Positions 1 through 6,419 of a stretch of DNA of 9,061 nucleotides are shown piece by piece (position 1 is the stretch's first letter; every line of letters starts with the position of its first letter). The translations under genes were made by a program, and so were the position numbers. This DNA is from Chloroflexota bacterium (lineage in GTDB: Bacteria > Chloroflexota > Anaerolineae > Anaerolineales > Anaerolineaceae): positions 1-9,061 of the forward strand of contig JAGVUS010000211.1 in assembly GCA_019136175.1 (NCBI GenBank), given 5' to 3'. The notes below the pieces were generated by a model. That model did no database searches, was not told where the DNA came from, and saw only the letters and a list, made by a program, of their open reading frames with translations.

Positions 1-80
1 GAAGCTGGACGCTCCACCACTTCTCCAGCAGCAATTTGTGAAGCAACATCATCCGGTAGGCGTTGGATATGCATCATCAT
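1..80 (-). CDS. mutL: DNA mismatch repair protein MutL, N-terminal fragment (runs off the window)
   Basis: Reading the minus strand from 80 gives a start followed by HIQRLPDDVASQIAAGEVV and then ERPA. This is the invariant N-terminus of MutL, whose QIAAGEVVERPAS block lies in the GHKL-type ATP-binding domain; the glutamate in it is the catalytic base for ATP hydrolysis in the family. MutL couples MutS mismatch recognition to strand incision and excision. Only about 26 residues are present; the rest lies before position 1. There are three tandem ATG codons, starting at 80, 77 and 74. An AAGG at 85-82 is 7 nt from the ATG at 74, so 74 is the best Shine-Dalgarno-supported start. However, the nearby TATAAT implies an mRNA starting near 83, in which case the first ATG could be used without a leader. 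Family assignment is very sure; the exact start is not. Confidence 0.93.
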   Translation of the reverse strand, partial: MMMHIQRLPDDVASQIAAGEVVERPA

Positions 81-89
81 ACCTTATTG

Positions 90-95
90 ATTATA
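90..95 (-). promoter_or_regulatory. -10 box of the mutL promoter
   Basis: The minus strand reads TATAAT here, a perfect -10 hexamer, ending 9 nt before the first mutL ATG. A start about 7 nt downstream falls at 83-84, giving a 5' UTR of only a few bases. The matching -35 position (about 113-118, TCGGAA on the minus strand) is poor, with 3 of 6 matches to TTGACA. This is inferred from sequence only. Confidence 0.55.
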
Positions 96-137
96 CCGTA
101 AGGACGATACACTTCCGATTTTTCCATCCATCAACCA

Positions 138-146
138 TGCTATAAT
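138..146 (+). promoter_or_regulatory. Extended -10 promoter of the nucleotidase-protease operon
   Basis: TGC followed directly by TATAAT (141-146) is a perfect extended -10 element (TGn-TATAAT), which can compensate for the absence of a recognisable -35 (about 118-123 is ATTTTT). Transcription should begin about 7 nt downstream, at 153-154, exactly at the ATG of the next gene. The expected -35 zone abuts the one for the divergent mutL promoter, so polymerase binding on one side may affect the other. Confidence 0.6.
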
Positions 147-153
147 TCCCCGG

Positions 154-801
154 ATGAATGCAAAGGTATTATTTTTTGACTTGGATGATACACTCTATCC
201 ATCCACCAGCGGTTTATGGACAGAAATTAGAATCCGGATTGACCGGTACATGGAAGAACGATTGAAGATCGCACCAGAACAGATATCCCATCTTCGTCAG
301 CACCTCTTTCATACATATGGGACAACGCTTCGCGGGCTTCAGGCTCTCTATGAAGTGGACCCAATGGATTATCTTGCCTACGTCCACAATGTTCACCTGC
401 CTGACTTTATCAGTCCCAATCATCAGGATCGGGAAACATTACTGGCACTGCCTCAGAAAAAGTATATCTTTACAAATGCAGATATCCATCATGCCACCCG
501 CGTTTTAAAAACATTAAATCTTTTCGATTGTTTTGATGGCATTGTGGATATCTTACAGATTATGCCAAACTGTAAACCACAGGATGAAGCCTTTCAGATT
601 GCATTAAAACATGCCGGTAATCCCGACCCCAAACACTGCATCCTGATTGACGATATGTTGTTCAACCTCCAGGCAGCCCATAAACTCGGTTTTGGAACAA
701 TCCAGGTGAGCCAGCAAGCCCCAAATACTGCCAGTGGTGTAGATGCTCACATCCAAAAAATTTCCGAATTATCCCGTGTTATTTCTGCACCTGGGTTGTG
801 A
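154..801 (+). CDS. HAD-superfamily pyrimidine 5'-nucleotidase (Sdt1/Phm8-like)
   Basis: A 215-residue HAD phosphohydrolase. Motif I is FFDLDDTLYPSTSGLW with nucleophile D9 and acid/base D11. Motif II is YIFTNAD with T107. Motif III is KPQDEAF with K141. Motif IV is ILIDDMLFN with D166/D167 for magnesium. The segment between motif I and II (about residues 15-95) is a helical cap. The DDTLYPxxxGLW form of motif I is typical of the Sdt1-type pyrimidine 5'-nucleotidase family, which dephosphorylates UMP/CMP and related nucleotides, so a cytosolic nucleotide-salvage or detoxifying role is likely; the substrate itself is not shown by the sequence. No Shine-Dalgarno precedes the ATG, and the promoter places the transcript start at the ATG, so it is probably translated leaderless. 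It is the first gene of an operon with the small membrane protein and the S41 protease, and its stop sits 2 nt before the next ATG. Confidence 0.88.
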   Translation: MNAKVLFFDLDDTLYPSTSGLWTEIRIRIDRYMEERLKIAPEQISHLRQHLFHTYGTTLRGLQALYEVDPMDYLAYVHNVHLPDFISPNHQDRETLLALPQKKYIFTNADIHHATRVLKTLNLFDCFDGIVDILQIMPNCKPQDEAFQIALKHAGNPDPKHCILIDDMLFNLQAAHKLGFGTIQVSQQAPNTASGVDAHIQKISELSRVISAPGL

Positions 802-803
802 TT

Positions 804-1073
804 ATGAATGATATTTCACCAGTGGCATGGGTATTTCTTGGAATCATTGTGGTTTCCATTATCCTTTTAAACGTGGGGTTGTTCAGCTTGTTGAAAAACA
901 AAGGAAAGCAAAAAACATCCATGCAAGTTTTGAGCAACCTCAGCAACGCAATCCGAAACCCCAACAAACAGAGCGAGCAAGCTTACAGCGAATTAAACCA
1001 ACTCGTCCAGGGTTTGCAAAAGTCAACATTACCGTCCGGTGATCCTCCAAACAATGATATGGATCACCAATAA
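804..1073 (+). CDS. Small single-pass membrane protein of unknown function
   Basis: An 89-residue protein I do not recognise. Residues about 6-30 (PVAWVFLGIIVVSIILLNVGLF) form one strong hydrophobic helix, followed by a basic stretch (KNKGKQK). The remaining 50 residues are polar, probably helical, and rich in N, Q and S. This suggests one membrane anchor with a cytoplasmic tail (positive-inside rule). The ATG at 804 is 2 nt after the nucleotidase stop. A GTG at 798 overlaps that stop and would add two residues. Neither has a strong ribosome site, so translation is probably coupled to the upstream gene. The protease gene starts 18 nt after its stop. Co-transcription with a membrane protease suggests an envelope role or partner, but that is only inference. 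Confidence 0.7.
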   Translation: MNDISPVAWVFLGIIVVSIILLNVGLFSLLKNKGKQKTSMQVLSNLSNAIRNPNKQSEQAYSELNQLVQGLQKSTLPSGDPPNNDMDHQ

Positions 1074-1081
1074 CCAATTTT

Positions 1082-1085
1082 GGAG
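1082..1085 (+). promoter_or_regulatory. Ribosome binding site deciding the protease start
   Basis: GGAG lies 6 nt before the ATG at 1092. An in-frame TTG at 1080 would give a protein four residues longer, but it overlaps this site and has no site of its own. The ATG at 1092 is therefore the better start. Confidence 0.75.
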
Positions 1086-1091
1086 AACAGA

Positions 1092-2336
1092 ATGCCAAAC
1101 GGAACCAAAACCATCTTAATCATTCTTGCCATCATTGCCATATCAGCTTGTTCGCTTGCTGGGGGTGTGGCAATAGGTTACTTCATTCCCAATACTTCCA
1201 GCACCTCCACACCCACTCCCATGGTTGATACCACCACGCCGCTTTCCACTCCTCAAAGTACATTGAGCATGGATGAAAAAGAGAATTTATTTAAGCCGTT
1301 TTGGGAAGCCTGGGAATTGGTGCACAAGCAATACTTGGATCAGCCTGTTGATGATGTTTTACTGATGCAGGGTGCCATCCGCGGTATGTTGGATTCCCTT
1401 GGAGATGAGCATACGGGGTACATGGATCCCCAGGAATACCAGCAGGCAAATGCTCCGCTGGAAGGTGAATATGATGGCATCGGCGCCTGGGTTGACACGA
1501 ATGGTGAATTGCTCACCGTCGTCACTCCCATGCCCGGATCACCAGCCGAGGAAGTTGGCTTGAAACCCGGTGACCAGGTGATTGCTGTGGACGGTGAAGA
1601 TGTAATTGGCGTGGACCCCAACCTTGTACTCCGTCGTGTGCTTGGTCCGGCAGGCACCGTGGTTGTACTCACTGTACAACGAGAAGGTTCCGCGGAACCA
1701 TTGATTTTTGAAATCACCCGGGCAAAAATCACCATCCCAAGTGTTGTTAGCGAAATGAAGGATGGGAATATTGCTTATCTTCAGTTGACCTCGTTTGGCG
1801 AAAAGACCACGGCTGATATGAAGGAAGCCCTGGCGTCCTTATTGGAACAAAATCCCAAAGGTTTAATCCTCGATCTTCGATATAACGGAGGAGGTTTTCT
1901 GGTAACTGCCGTGGAGGTTGTTTCGCAATTTATCGAAGGCGGGCAGGTTGTCATGTATGAAGAGTATGGCGATGGAAGCCGCGATACCTACAAATCTCTC
2001 CCAGGAGGTTTGGCGACGTCCATTCCGATGGTAATTCTTGTAAACGAAGGTTCGGCATCCGCATCTGAAATTACTGCAGGAGCTTTGCAGGATTACGGCA
2101 GGGCAACTCTTGTCGGCACCCAGACATTTGGCAAGGGTTCCGTTCAGATCTGGACTGACTTGCAGGATAACCAGGGTGCAGTTCGGATCACCGTTGCCCG
2201 GTGGTTGACTCCCAAAGAACGGCAGATTCATGAGGTTGGCTTGACACCCGATGTCATTGTCGAAATTACCCAGGAAGACGTTGATGCCGACCGGGATCCC
2301 CAATTGGAGAAGGCGATTGAAATATTGACCAAATAA
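1092..2336 (+). CDS. S41 family carboxy-terminal processing protease with PDZ domain
   Basis: A 414-residue periplasmic-type serine protease. Layout: a short polar start; a hydrophobic export/anchor segment (residues about 5-31); a Ser/Thr/Pro-rich linker (about 33-60); a helical region; a PDZ domain (about 124-200, with LKPGDQVIAVDGEDV); and the S41 catalytic domain (about 220-390). The Ser-Lys dyad is visible: S323 in the SASASEI motif and K348 in FGKGSVQ, with Q352 matching the third residue defined in E. coli Prc (S430, K455, Q459). Such enzymes trim or degrade envelope proteins from their C-terminus, with the PDZ domain gating access. ISAC at residues 17-20 fits a lipobox, but hydrophobic residues continue past it, so an uncleaved anchor is equally possible. 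It is the third gene of the operon. No terminator is seen after it; the next promoter begins 17 nt past the stop. Confidence 0.93.
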   Translation: MPNGTKTILIILAIIAISACSLAGGVAIGYFIPNTSSTSTPTPMVDTTTPLSTPQSTLSMDEKENLFKPFWEAWELVHKQYLDQPVDDVLLMQGAIRGMLDSLGDEHTGYMDPQEYQQANAPLEGEYDGIGAWVDTNGELLTVVTPMPGSPAEEVGLKPGDQVIAVDGEDVIGVDPNLVLRRVLGPAGTVVVLTVQREGSAEPLIFEITRAKITIPSVVSEMKDGNIAYLQLTSFGEKTTADMKEALASLLEQNPKGLILDLRYNGGGFLVTAVEVVSQFIEGGQVVMYEEYGDGSRDTYKSLPGGLATSIPMVILVNEGSASASEITAGALQDYGRATLVGTQTFGKGSVQIWTDLQDNQGAVRITVARWLTPKERQIHEVGLTPDVIVEITQEDVDADRDPQLEKAIEILTK

Positions 2337-2353
2337 TTCATCCCAAAATGCAA

Positions 2354-2382
2354 TTGACAGTATCCTTCACGAAGGGTATAAT
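2354..2382 (+). promoter_or_regulatory. Perfect-consensus sigma-70 promoter of the S1-domain gene
   Basis: TTGACA (2354-2359), a 17-bp spacer and TATAAT (2377-2382) match the housekeeping consensus at every position and at the ideal spacing. The expected start is near 2389. The mRNA leader of about 27 nt carries AGGAG (2404-2408), 7 nt before the ATG. Two inverted repeats overlap this promoter and are listed separately. Confidence 0.88.
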
Positions 2383-2395
2383 CAGCCTTCGCTGA
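2364..2395 (+). repeat. Two small inverted repeats in the S1-gene promoter
   Basis: CCTTC-AC-GAAGG (2364-2375) lies inside the spacer between -35 and -10. TCAGC-CTTC-GCTGA (2382-2395) begins at the last base of the -10 and spans the predicted start. Both contain CCTTC. They could be an operator for a dimeric repressor or a short 5' hairpin on the mRNA. Neither is followed by a T run, so they do not look like a terminator for the upstream protease gene. The function is not known. Confidence 0.45.
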
Positions 2396-2415
2396 AACTT
2401 TTTAGGAGAAAAATC

Positions 2416-3249
2416 ATGGATATGAGTGCGGCAACCGAAACAAACCGCCCGGAAATTCAACCCAAAATGCACTTTACCGGTACGGTCCAAAAAATTACGC
2501 TGGCAGGTGCAATCCTCGATATTGGCGTTGGAACGCCGGCAGTACTGCTAATCCCGCAGTTAAAATCGCCGGTGGAAGGACAACCCATTAAGAGTGTGCG
2601 CGATGTGCTGGCAGAAGGACAATCGGTGGATGTATGGGTCCGGCGTGTAAAGGAAGACCACATCGAAGTAACCATGATTCAACCGCTTGCCCTGGAGTGG
2701 CGGGATATCAAAAAAGATATGGTCGTAAAGGGAACTGTCACCAGAATTGAAAAATTCGGTGTGTTTGTGGAAATTGGGGCAGAACGTCCCGGTCTCATCC
2801 ACATTTCTGAATTGGCTCATGGCTATGTCCGAACTCCCACGGATGTCCTCCAGGAAGGGCAGGAAGTGGAAGCGATGGTCATTGATGTGAACCGCAAGAA
2901 GAAGCAAATCAAGCTCAGCCTGAAAGCACTTCTCCCGGAACCAGTCGTGGAAGAAGAACCAGCCATGCCTGTGGAGGCAGCCCCAAAACGGGAACGAACC
3001 AAGGTTGTCCGCAGGAAATCCAACCGCAAGGAACGCCAGGGGGAAGGTGAAGATAATACTGAGCTCCTTAACCTGGAATCCAAACCCCCGGTGGAAGAAG
3101 AACCCACCGAAATGGCGCTTGCCTGGCAACAAGCCATGGAACGTGCGCGCAGCCGCAAACAAGGTGATAAAGCCAAACGAAAAGCCACACCCGATGCTGC
3201 TCAGGATGATATTTTATCCCGCACGCTGGAAAATAAAATTCAATCCTGA
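2416..3249 (+). CDS. Protein with two S1 RNA-binding domains
   Basis: A 277-residue cytosolic protein related to ribosomal protein S1 but much shorter than the six-domain E. coli S1. The first S1-like domain (residues about 17-88) is divergent, with an insertion around LKSPVEGQPIKS. The second (about 101-171) is canonical: VVKGTVTRIEKFGVFVEIG, then GLIHISEL and KKKQIKLSLKAL. A charged, low-complexity tail follows, with a basic cluster (191-207, KRERTKVVRRKSNRKER), acidic patches, and a second basic segment near 244-256. This suggests RNA binding by the S1 domains helped by the basic tail, perhaps in translation or RNA stability; the exact role is unknown. The ATG at 2416 has AGGAG at 7 nt; a second ATG two codons on is less well placed. 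It is a single-gene unit, with its own consensus promoter before it and a terminator after it. Confidence 0.88.
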   Translation: MDMSAATETNRPEIQPKMHFTGTVQKITLAGAILDIGVGTPAVLLIPQLKSPVEGQPIKSVRDVLAEGQSVDVWVRRVKEDHIEVTMIQPLALEWRDIKKDMVVKGTVTRIEKFGVFVEIGAERPGLIHISELAHGYVRTPTDVLQEGQEVEAMVIDVNRKKKQIKLSLKALLPEPVVEEEPAMPVEAAPKRERTKVVRRKSNRKERQGEGEDNTELLNLESKPPVEEEPTEMALAWQQAMERARSRKQGDKAKRKATPDAAQDDILSRTLENKIQS

Positions 3250-3266
3250 TTGATGAGATCAACCTC

Positions 3267-3298
3267 AAACCGCCCTTCAAAAGAGGGCGGTTTCTTTT
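3267..3298 (+). terminator. Intrinsic terminator after the S1-domain gene
   Basis: AAACCGCCC (3267-3275) pairs perfectly with GGGCGGTTT (3285-3293) over 9 bp around a short loop, extendable by one T-A pair. TTTCTTTT ends the element. It starts 17 nt after the stop codon. Confidence 0.92.
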
Positions 3299-3326
3299 GG
3301 ATGGCATGCCTGATTTATGGTAAACT
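3297..3326 (+). promoter_or_regulatory. Possible promoter of pyrG-eno
   Basis: TTGGAT (3297-3302), an 18-bp spacer, and TGG-TAAACT (3318-3326; TG one base before the hexamer) form a weak extended -10 promoter just after the preceding terminator. The spacer contains the perfect 8-bp palindrome GGCATGCC (3303-3310). A second weak option is CTGACT (3335-3340) with TAAGAT (3358-3363) at 17 bp. The leader to pyrG would be about 45-75 nt. A promoter must exist in this 110-bp gap, but which hexamers are used is uncertain. Confidence 0.35.
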
Positions 3327-3407
3327 TTGTTGGGCTGACTGCTGGTGGTTGAAGTCATAAGATCCACCCAATGCCTTCGAAAAAAAGATTAAAGGATTTG
3401 GGTATCG

Positions 3408-5039
3408 ATGTCGACAAAATATATTTTTTTTACAGGCGGTGTAGTCAGTTCGGTTGGCAAAGGTGTTACCGCTGCAGCAATTGGGCGCCTGTTGAAAGAA
3501 CGGGGATTTAAAGTCGCTGTCCAAAAGTTGGACCCGTATATTAATGTAGATCCTGGTACCATGAGCCCTTACCAGCATGGAGAGGTCTTTGTGCTGGATG
3601 ATGGCGCAGAAACGGACCTGGACCTTGGTCATTATGAACGTTTCATTGATGTCCGGTTAAACCGCGTCTGCAACGTGACCACCGGACAGGTGTATGCAGA
3701 AGTGATCTCCAAGGAACGCCATGGTGATTTTCTTGGTGGCACCATTCAAGTCATTCCACATATTACCAATGAAATCAAACGACGGATTGCCGCTGTTGCA
3801 AAATCCACCGGGGCTGAAATTGTGCTGGTTGAAGTGGGCGGTACCGTGGGAGACATTGAAAGCCTGCCATTCCTGGAAGCCCTCCGCCAGCTTCGTAGTG
3901 ATTTTGGGCGTGATGATACGTTCTACGTCCACGTTACCTGGCTGCCATATATTAAAGCCACCGGAGAATTGAAAACCAAGCCCACCCAACATTCTGTCCG
4001 GGAACTCCGCTCCATCGGTATTTCCCCGGATATGATTGTCGCCCGATCCGATTATCCAGTGGATGCTGGTCTGGCAGAAAAAATAGCCCAGTTCTGCGAT
4101 GTGGAAAAACGAGCAGTTGTACCAATGGTAACAACAGAGGTCTTATATGAAGTCCCCCTCCTTCTTGAGGAAAAACACGTAGCAGAATATATCCTTGAAA
4201 AACTTAAATTATCTCCCCGCCTTGTGCCGGATTGGAGCGAATGGCGGCGCCTGGTCGCCGAAGTTCGACGTCCACGCCCATCGATAAAAATTGCCTTGGT
4301 GGGGAAGTATGTGGAACTTCACGACGCATATATCAGCGTTCGTGAGGCATTAAAACATGCTGCACTCCACATTGGAGTGGATGTGGATATTCAATGGATT
4401 CACTCCACAGAACTGGAACGATCGCACTCGGATTCAATGCTTCAAGAAGCCAATGGCATCATTGTTCCGGGTGGTTTTGGCAGCCGGGGGATTGAGGGGA
4501 AAATCATGGCTGCACGATACGCTCGTTCCCACAACATCCCCTATCTTGGGTTATGTCTGGGAATGCAGCTCATGGTCGTCGAATTTGCCCGGTACATCTT
4601 TCAAAATGAGCGAGCCAACTCGACCGAATTTGACCAATCTACACCCTATCCAGTGATTGATTTGATGCCGGATCAACAAAACATAACTGATATGGGGGGG
4701 ACAATGCGGCTGGGATTGTACCCTTGTGTGCTTCAACCAGGTACCATCGCCCAACATGCTTACAACACAGAGCAGGTTGAGGAACGCCATCGCCATCGGT
4801 TTGAATTCAATAATCAGTTTCGTTCCAGGTTCCAGGAACACGGGATGAAATTTTCCGGGCTTTCACCGGACGGGAAACTGGTTGAAATCGCTGAACTGGA
4901 AAACCACCCATTCATGGTAGGGACCCAGTTCCACCCGGAATTCCTCTCACGTCCCAACCGCCCCCACCCCTTGTTCATGGCATTTGTCTCGGCTGTCTGG
5001 CAAAAATTACAAACCAACATCCGCCCGTTGGATGAATAA
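3408..5039 (+). CDS. pyrG: CTP synthase (glutamine-hydrolysing)
   Basis: A 543-residue enzyme making CTP from UTP, ATP and glutamine, the last step of de novo pyrimidine nucleotide synthesis in the cytosol. The N-terminal synthase domain (about 1-268) starts with KYIFFTGGVVSSVGKGV, including the P-loop GKG, and has LDPYINVDPGTMSP and the ERHGDFLGGTIQVIPHIT block. The C-terminal class I glutamine amidotransferase domain (about 293-535) has PGGFGSRG, the nucleophile C383 in GLCLGMQ, GGTMRLG, and the H509/E511 pair in QFHPEF. All key residues and the length are normal for the family. The ATG at 3408 has AAAGGA at 3391-3396, about 11 nt away, which is slightly long. An out-of-frame ATG at 3371 lacks a ribosome site. 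eno follows after 27 nt, so the two are very probably co-transcribed. Confidence 0.98.
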   Translation: MSTKYIFFTGGVVSSVGKGVTAAAIGRLLKERGFKVAVQKLDPYINVDPGTMSPYQHGEVFVLDDGAETDLDLGHYERFIDVRLNRVCNVTTGQVYAEVISKERHGDFLGGTIQVIPHITNEIKRRIAAVAKSTGAEIVLVEVGGTVGDIESLPFLEALRQLRSDFGRDDTFYVHVTWLPYIKATGELKTKPTQHSVRELRSIGISPDMIVARSDYPVDAGLAEKIAQFCDVEKRAVVPMVTTEVLYEVPLLLEEKHVAEYILEKLKLSPRLVPDWSEWRRLVAEVRRPRPSIKIALVGKYVELHDAYISVREALKHAALHIGVDVDIQWIHSTELERSHSDSMLQEANGIIVPGGFGSRGIEGKIMAARYARSHNIPYLGLCLGMQLMVVEFARYIFQNERANSTEFDQSTPYPVIDLMPDQQNITDMGGTMRLGLYPCVLQPGTIAQHAYNTEQVEERHRHRFEFNNQFRSRFQEHGMKFSGLSPDGKLVEIAELENHPFMVGTQFHPEFLSRPNRPHPLFMAFVSAVWQKLQTNIRPLDE

Positions 5040-5066
5040 GATTAACCCAACCAGAAAGAGGTAATT

Positions 5067-6365
5067 ATGATGGACACAACAATTGAATCAGTATCAGCTA
5101 TTCAGATTCTCGATTCCCGCGGGAATCCAACAGTGGAAGTGGAAGTAATCCTTGCCGATGGCAGTTGGGGCCGCGCTGCGGTCCCATCAGGTGCTTCAAC
5201 CGGCATTCATGAAGCCCTGGAACTGCGGGATGGGGATAAAACCTTCTATGGCGGAAAGAGTGTGCTGCAGGCAGTTGAACATGTCAACGAAGAAATTGCC
5301 GAGTTGATCGTCGGCTGGGATGCCGTGGAACAGAAAGCCATCGATGCCGCCATGATCGAGGCAGATGGCACCCCCAATAAATCCAGGTTCGGCGCAAATG
5401 CCATTCTTGGAACCAGCCTGGCTGTAGCCAAGGCGGCAGCTGGTGCCTTGGGCCTTCCACTTTACCGCTACGTGGGTGGTGTGTATGCCCACGTTTTGCC
5501 CGTTCCAATGATGAATATCCTGAATGGCGGCGCTCACACCGGCTGGCAGTCTGTGGATGCCCAGGAATTCATGGTCATGCCGCTCGGTGCTCCCTCCTTT
5601 GCCGAAGGTCTCCGCTGGGGAGCAGAAATTTACCATACGCTCAAAGCAGTGCTGAAATCCCGCGGCTATGTCACCCTGGTGGGTGATGAAGGTGGTTATG
5701 CTCCTGCCTTAAAGGCAAATGTGGAGGCAGTTGAAGTTATTCTGGAAGCCATTGTCAAGGCTGGCTATAAACCCGGCGAGCAGGTATGTATTGCCCTGGA
5801 TCCTGCAGCTTCCGAATTGTATGATGAGGAATCTAAGAAATACAACCTCCGCCGTGAAGGCAAGCTGATGTCTGGCGAGGAAATGGTTGCCTTCTGGAAA
5901 AACTGGGTGGATCAATATCCCATCGTGTCCATTGAAGATGGATTAGCCCAGGACGATTGGGAAAGTTGGAAATTAATGACCGCTGAACTTGGGTCGCGCA
6001 TTCAAATCGTCGGTGATGATCTGCTGGTGACAAACCCGGAACGCGTTCGCCGTGCCATTCGCGAGCAATCCGCAAATGCCCTGCTTGTTAAACTGAATCA
6101 GATCGGATCCCTGACCGAAACCATCGAAGCAGTGGAAACGTGCCACCGCGCTGGCTGGCGGGCAGTCACATCCCACCGCTCCGGGGAAACCGAAGATTCC
6201 ACGATCGCGGATCTTGCCGTTGCCCTGAACATGGGACAGATCAAGACTGGTGCTCCTGCCCGCTCCGACCGGGTAGCCAAGTACAATCAACTTCTGCGGA
6301 TTGAAGCAGAACTGGGAGATACTTCCACCTATGCCGGTTGGAATGCCCTGAACATTCGCCGGTAA
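5067..6365 (+). CDS. eno: Enolase (phosphopyruvate hydratase)
   Basis: A 432-residue glycolytic enzyme interconverting 2-phosphoglycerate and phosphoenolpyruvate, usually a cytosolic dimer or octamer. The N-terminal domain has ILDSRGNPTVEVEV and the mobile loop VPSGASTGIHEALELRD. The barrel carries the magnesium ligands D245 (ALDPAASE), E290 (SIEDG) and D317 (GDDLLVTN), the acid/base residues E208 (GDEGG) and K342 (VKLNQIG), and H370 in SHRSGETED. These are intact. The loop holding H157 is unusual: GGAHTGWQSVDAQEF replaces the common GGxHADNxVDxQEF and is one residue longer. The position after D245 is P, where C or V is common. AGAGG at 5057-5061 serves either of two adjacent ATGs (5067 or 5070); 5070 has the more usual 8-nt spacing. 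It lies 27 nt after pyrG with no terminator between. Confidence 0.98.
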   Translation: MMDTTIESVSAIQILDSRGNPTVEVEVILADGSWGRAAVPSGASTGIHEALELRDGDKTFYGGKSVLQAVEHVNEEIAELIVGWDAVEQKAIDAAMIEADGTPNKSRFGANAILGTSLAVAKAAAGALGLPLYRYVGGVYAHVLPVPMMNILNGGAHTGWQSVDAQEFMVMPLGAPSFAEGLRWGAEIYHTLKAVLKSRGYVTLVGDEGGYAPALKANVEAVEVILEAIVKAGYKPGEQVCIALDPAASELYDEESKKYNLRREGKLMSGEEMVAFWKNWVDQYPIVSIEDGLAQDDWESWKLMTAELGSRIQIVGDDLLVTNPERVRRAIREQSANALLVKLNQIGSLTETIEAVETCHRAGWRAVTSHRSGETEDSTIADLAVALNMGQIKTGAPARSDRVAKYNQLLRIEAELGDTSTYAGWNALNIRR

Positions 6366-6384
6366 TCGTCACACAATCAAACTC

Positions 6385-6419
6385 AATACAGCCCAATCCG
6401 AATTGGGCTGTATTTATTT
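6385..6419 (+). terminator. Intrinsic terminator after eno, overlapping the convergent gene's stop
   Basis: AATACAGCCCAAT (6385-6397) and ATTGGGCTGTATT (6402-6414) pair perfectly over 13 bp around the loop CCGA. A short T-rich tail follows on the plus strand. It lies 19 nt after the eno stop. The minus-strand hydrolase ends with TAA at 6416-6414, so its stop touches the stem. On the minus strand the tail is weak (GAGTTTG), so it may serve both directions but is best suited to eno. Confidence 0.9.

Noticed and set aside
2560..3188. Long minus-strand open frames (200 and 121 residues) antisense to the S1-domain gene
   Set aside because: They mirror a real coding gene, have low-complexity composition and no ribosome site or recognisable domain; the plus-strand gene has a promoter, ribosome site, S1 motifs and terminator.
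3344..3368. GGTGG/CCACC pairing in the pyrG leader as a riboswitch or attenuator
   Set aside because: Only 5 bp with a 15-nt loop and no T run or alternative pairing; expected by chance.
3371..3496. ATG at 3371 opening a 41-codon frame overlapping the start of pyrG, as a possible leader peptide
   Set aside because: No ribosome site before it, no attenuator-like structure after it, and most of its length lies inside pyrG in another frame.
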